From the NCBI GenBank assembly GCA_003445095.1, contig DLVS01000346.1, positions 1 to 8,472 of the forward strand: a stretch of DNA of 8,472 bases, given 5' to 3'. The notes below the pieces were generated by a model, which saw nothing but the letters and a program-made list of their open reading frames with translations, was not told the DNA's origin and did not search any database. This stretch comes from Verrucomicrobiales bacterium (GTDB lineage: Bacteria > Verrucomicrobiota > Verrucomicrobiia > Limisphaerales > UBA9464). Positions 6,778 through 8,472 of this stretch are shown here, piece after piece; positions within the stretch are counted from its first letter, which is position 1, and the number at the start of each line of letters is the position of its first letter. Made by a program: the position numbers and the translations under genes.

Positions 6778-7773
6778 GTGAGTTCATCCGCCGGCCAGCC
6801 AATTAGTCCCTCCCCCTCGGTAGGCGTCGCAACGCGTGTCGTCTGGTCGGAGCACTTTGTTCTGCTATTGAGTGCTGTCTACTTCGCGGTGCTCGCACCC
6901 TTCACCCCGGGATTTGCCTCCGCCGGAAACTTCGAATCGATCCTCACGACGCTCCTGCCGTTGCTTCTGCTGGCGGTTGGGCAAACGCTCGTCCTGATCA
7001 GCGGCGGAATTGATCTCTCGGTTACTTCAACCGTCGCGCTGACAAGCGTCATCGGCGGGCTGGCGGTGAATCTGGACTCCGGCTGGCTGGGCTCCGGGCC
7101 TGAGGCTGTGCCGCTTGGAATTCTGCTAATGCTCACCGCGGGAGCGGGCGTGGGGTTGTTCAATGGCATCGCGGTGACGCGATTCCAGATGCCGCCCTTC
7201 ATTGTCACCCTCACCACGATGATGTTCTTTAGCGGACTAGCGATCGCTCTGACCAAGTCAATGGGGATCGCCAACCTGCCCGCTGGGTTTGTCGCCTTCG
7301 GTAACAAAACGACGCTCGCGTTGTTCGTGACGGTCGTGATCACAGGGTTGGCGCACCTGCTATTGAGCCGGACTTTATTCGGCCGCTGGCTCTACGCCGT
7401 CGGTCATAACGTTCGCGCCGCCCAGGTCTCGGGAGTGCCGACCGCTGGCGTAATCACTGGGGCGTACGTCTTGAGCGGCGTGATGGCGGCGATGGCAGGC
7501 CTGCTCTTGACCGGCCAAGCGGAGACAGCATCCCCGGTGCTTGGTCAACGGATGCTCCTCGATGTCATTGCTGCAACGGTCATCGGCGGTGTGAGCCTGT
7601 TCGGGGGTAAAGGAAAAGTGCTCTGGGCGCTCTTCGGTGTGCTGTTCATCCGCCTGCTCGACAACAGCCTGAATCTGCTCGGGCTAACCTTCTTCGTCAT
7701 CATGATCGCGAAGGGTGGCGTCATCTTGCTCGCGGCATTACTGGACACTTGGCGGAACGTCCGTGATCGGTAG
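6778..7773 (+). CDS. Sugar-type ABC transporter permease (RbsC-like, BPD_transp_2 family)
   Basis: This is a 331 aa inner-membrane channel subunit of a ribose/xylose/galactose-type importer. The GTG at 6778 is the first possible start after an in-frame TAA at 6763, and no strong Shine-Dalgarno is visible. Hydrophobic segments, by eye, are at about 26-43, 54-76, 83-98, 111-133, 140-159, 177-197, 222-246, 259-275, 281-300 and 303-323, consistent with the family's eight to ten membrane helices. Diagnostic stretches are 'ISGGIDLSV' (74-82) and the cytoplasmic coupling loop 'GRWLYAVGHNVRAAQVSGV' (202-220), which contacts the ATPase. 'VIAATVIGGVSLFGGKGKV' (263-281) also matches the family. It lies between the binding lipoprotein and the ATPase, with only 24 bp to the ATPase start. 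The length is normal and no damage is visible. Confidence 0.93.
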   Translation: MSSSAGQPISPSPSVGVATRVVWSEHFVLLLSAVYFAVLAPFTPGFASAGNFESILTTLLPLLLLAVGQTLVLISGGIDLSVTSTVALTSVIGGLAVNLDSGWLGSGPEAVPLGILLMLTAGAGVGLFNGIAVTRFQMPPFIVTLTTMMFFSGLAIALTKSMGIANLPAGFVAFGNKTTLALFVTVVITGLAHLLLSRTLFGRWLYAVGHNVRAAQVSGVPTAGVITGAYVLSGVMAAMAGLLLTGQAETASPVLGQRMLLDVIAATVIGGVSLFGGKGKVLWALFGVLFIRLLDNSLNLLGLTFFVIMIAKGGVILLAALLDTWRNVRDR

Positions 7774-7797
7774 TTCGTCGCTCTTTCTATCCACAGC

Positions 7798-8472
7798 ATG
7801 GATGATTCAGCTGAACTTGGTATGGCAGCGGCGAAACCGCTTCTCCGCTTTGTTGGGATCGATAAGGCGTTCTTCAGCGTTCCCGTTCTCAAATCGGTGA
7901 GCTTCGACGTCCACGCCGGACGCATCACCGGTTTGGTCGGCGAAAACGGCGCGGGCAAGTCTACACTCATGAATCTGCTCGGTGGTAATCTTCAACCGGA
8001 CTCCGGGCAGATGTTCCTCGCGGACCAGCCGCACACGCCACGGTCGCCGGCGGAAGCGAAACACGCCGGCATCGCGTTCGTGCATCAAGAGTTGAATCTG
8101 TTCCCGAACCTTACCCTGGCCGAAAACCTCTGCTTGACCAGCTTTCCTCACCCCGGCGGTCCCGGCGAAGTGAGCGCTTCGGGATTTCGTCCGATCGATC
8201 GCCGGCAATTACGTGAAGTTGCGCGGAGCCGTCTGTCCGCAGTCGGTCTGCAACAGGACCCCGACACGCCGCTTGAACTTCTGTCGGCCGGCGAACGACA
8301 GCTTGTCGAAATCGCGAAGGCCCTGGGCTCTCATCCTCGCCTGCTCATCCTCGACGAGCCGACCGAGGGCATCCAACCCTCGATCATCAAGGACATCGAG
8401 CGCGCCATCCGCGTGCTGGCCGAGTCGGGCGACATGGCCATCCTGCTGGTGGAGCAGTACTACGACTTCGCC
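7798..8472 (+). CDS. Sugar-type ABC transporter ATPase (RbsA/MglA-like), 3' end cut; last ~36-45 codons look UrtE-derived
   Basis: 225 codons are visible from the ATG at 7798 and the frame runs off the right edge. Residues 1 to about 180 are a typical first ATP-binding domain of an RbsA-type sugar importer: Walker A GENGAGKST (48-56), 'GIAFVHQELNLFPNLTLAEN' (91-110, Q-loop Gln97), ABC signature LSAGE (162-166) in 'LSAGERQLVEIAKAL', and Walker B LLILDEP (182-188). RbsA proteins normally carry two such domains in about 500 aa. After Walker B the D-loop region should read like 'T-x-A-L-T'. Instead it reads EGIQPSIIKDI (190-200), then 'GDMAILLVEQYYDFA' (211-225), which is the signature of UrtE, the urea transporter ATPase. 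Third-position GC jumps at the same point (26/45 codons before 8338, 44/45 after). The sugar-ATPase identity of the first 180 residues is firm and fits the permease 24 bp upstream. The tail may be an assembly join or a true recombination. Confidence 0.85.
   Translation, partial: MDDSAELGMAAAKPLLRFVGIDKAFFSVPVLKSVSFDVHAGRITGLVGENGAGKSTLMNLLGGNLQPDSGQMFLADQPHTPRSPAEAKHAGIAFVHQELNLFPNLTLAENLCLTSFPHPGGPGEVSASGFRPIDRRQLREVARSRLSAVGLQQDPDTPLELLSAGERQLVEIAKALGSHPRLLILDEPTEGIQPSIIKDIERAIRVLAESGDMAILLVEQYYDFA
8338..8472 (+). other. Probable foreign/chimeric tail: UrtE-like segment with very high GC3
   Basis: 45 codons at the right edge, of which 44 end in G or C (the exception is CAA at 8374-8376). 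The preceding 45 codons have 26. The encoded residues from Arg181 match the UrtE pattern 'PRLLILDEPTEGIQPS...GDMAILLVEQ-YDFA', unlike the sugar-ATPase sequence before it. The shared Walker B stretch (about 8341-8364) is a likely switch point because both families encode LLILDEPT there. High-GC urtE genes of this type are common in Proteobacteria and Actinobacteria. Confidence 0.65.

Overview
This is a bacterial, protein-dense window (GC-rich, clearly above 50% by eye) with eight genes. Two of them are cut by the window edges. No rRNA, tRNA, CRISPR array, transposase or phage gene was seen. The combination points to the Verrucomicrobiota / Planctomycetota side of the tree, most likely a soil or freshwater Verrucomicrobium. 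The supporting traits are a one-domain pseudopilin with a FADGH-type C-terminal motif, a secreted 'NGSFE' jelly-roll protein with a 'Y-x-V-x-x-S-x-x-L-x-x-W' C-terminal module, weak or absent Shine-Dalgarno sequences and several GTG starts. This placement rests on family style, not on a marker gene.

Left part (1-2651). The 3' part of fpg/mutM (formamidopyrimidine-DNA glycosylase) runs rightward off the left edge. It converges, 21 bp apart, on a leftward pair: a secreted beta-rich protein (1716-2651) followed by a prepilin-type pseudopilin (847-1644). Middle (2652-5518). A short divergent region carrying small inverted repeats separates that pair from a rightward beta-CASP metallo-beta-lactamase nuclease/hydrolase (2810-4312, true start possibly 2939). 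A Gfo/Idh/MocA oxidoreductase (4472-5518) follows. Right part (5661-8472). This is a ribose/sugar-type ABC importer in the order binding lipoprotein, permease, ATPase. Gaps of 82 and 24 bp suggest one transcription unit. The oxidoreductase just upstream may act on the imported sugar or polyol, but no substrate can be read from the sequence.

The most notable signal is at the right edge. The ATPase begins as a clear RbsA/MglA-type sugar ATPase. Exactly at the Walker B motif (about base 8338-8367) it becomes UrtE-like, the urea ABC transporter ATPase. At the same point third-position GC jumps from 26/45 codons to 44/45. The last ~110-135 bases therefore look foreign: either a chimeric assembly join at a conserved Walker B sequence near a contig end, or less likely a real recombinant ATPase. 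The rest of the window reads as ordinary chromosomal DNA, and I found no convincing new defence, mobile or RNA system.
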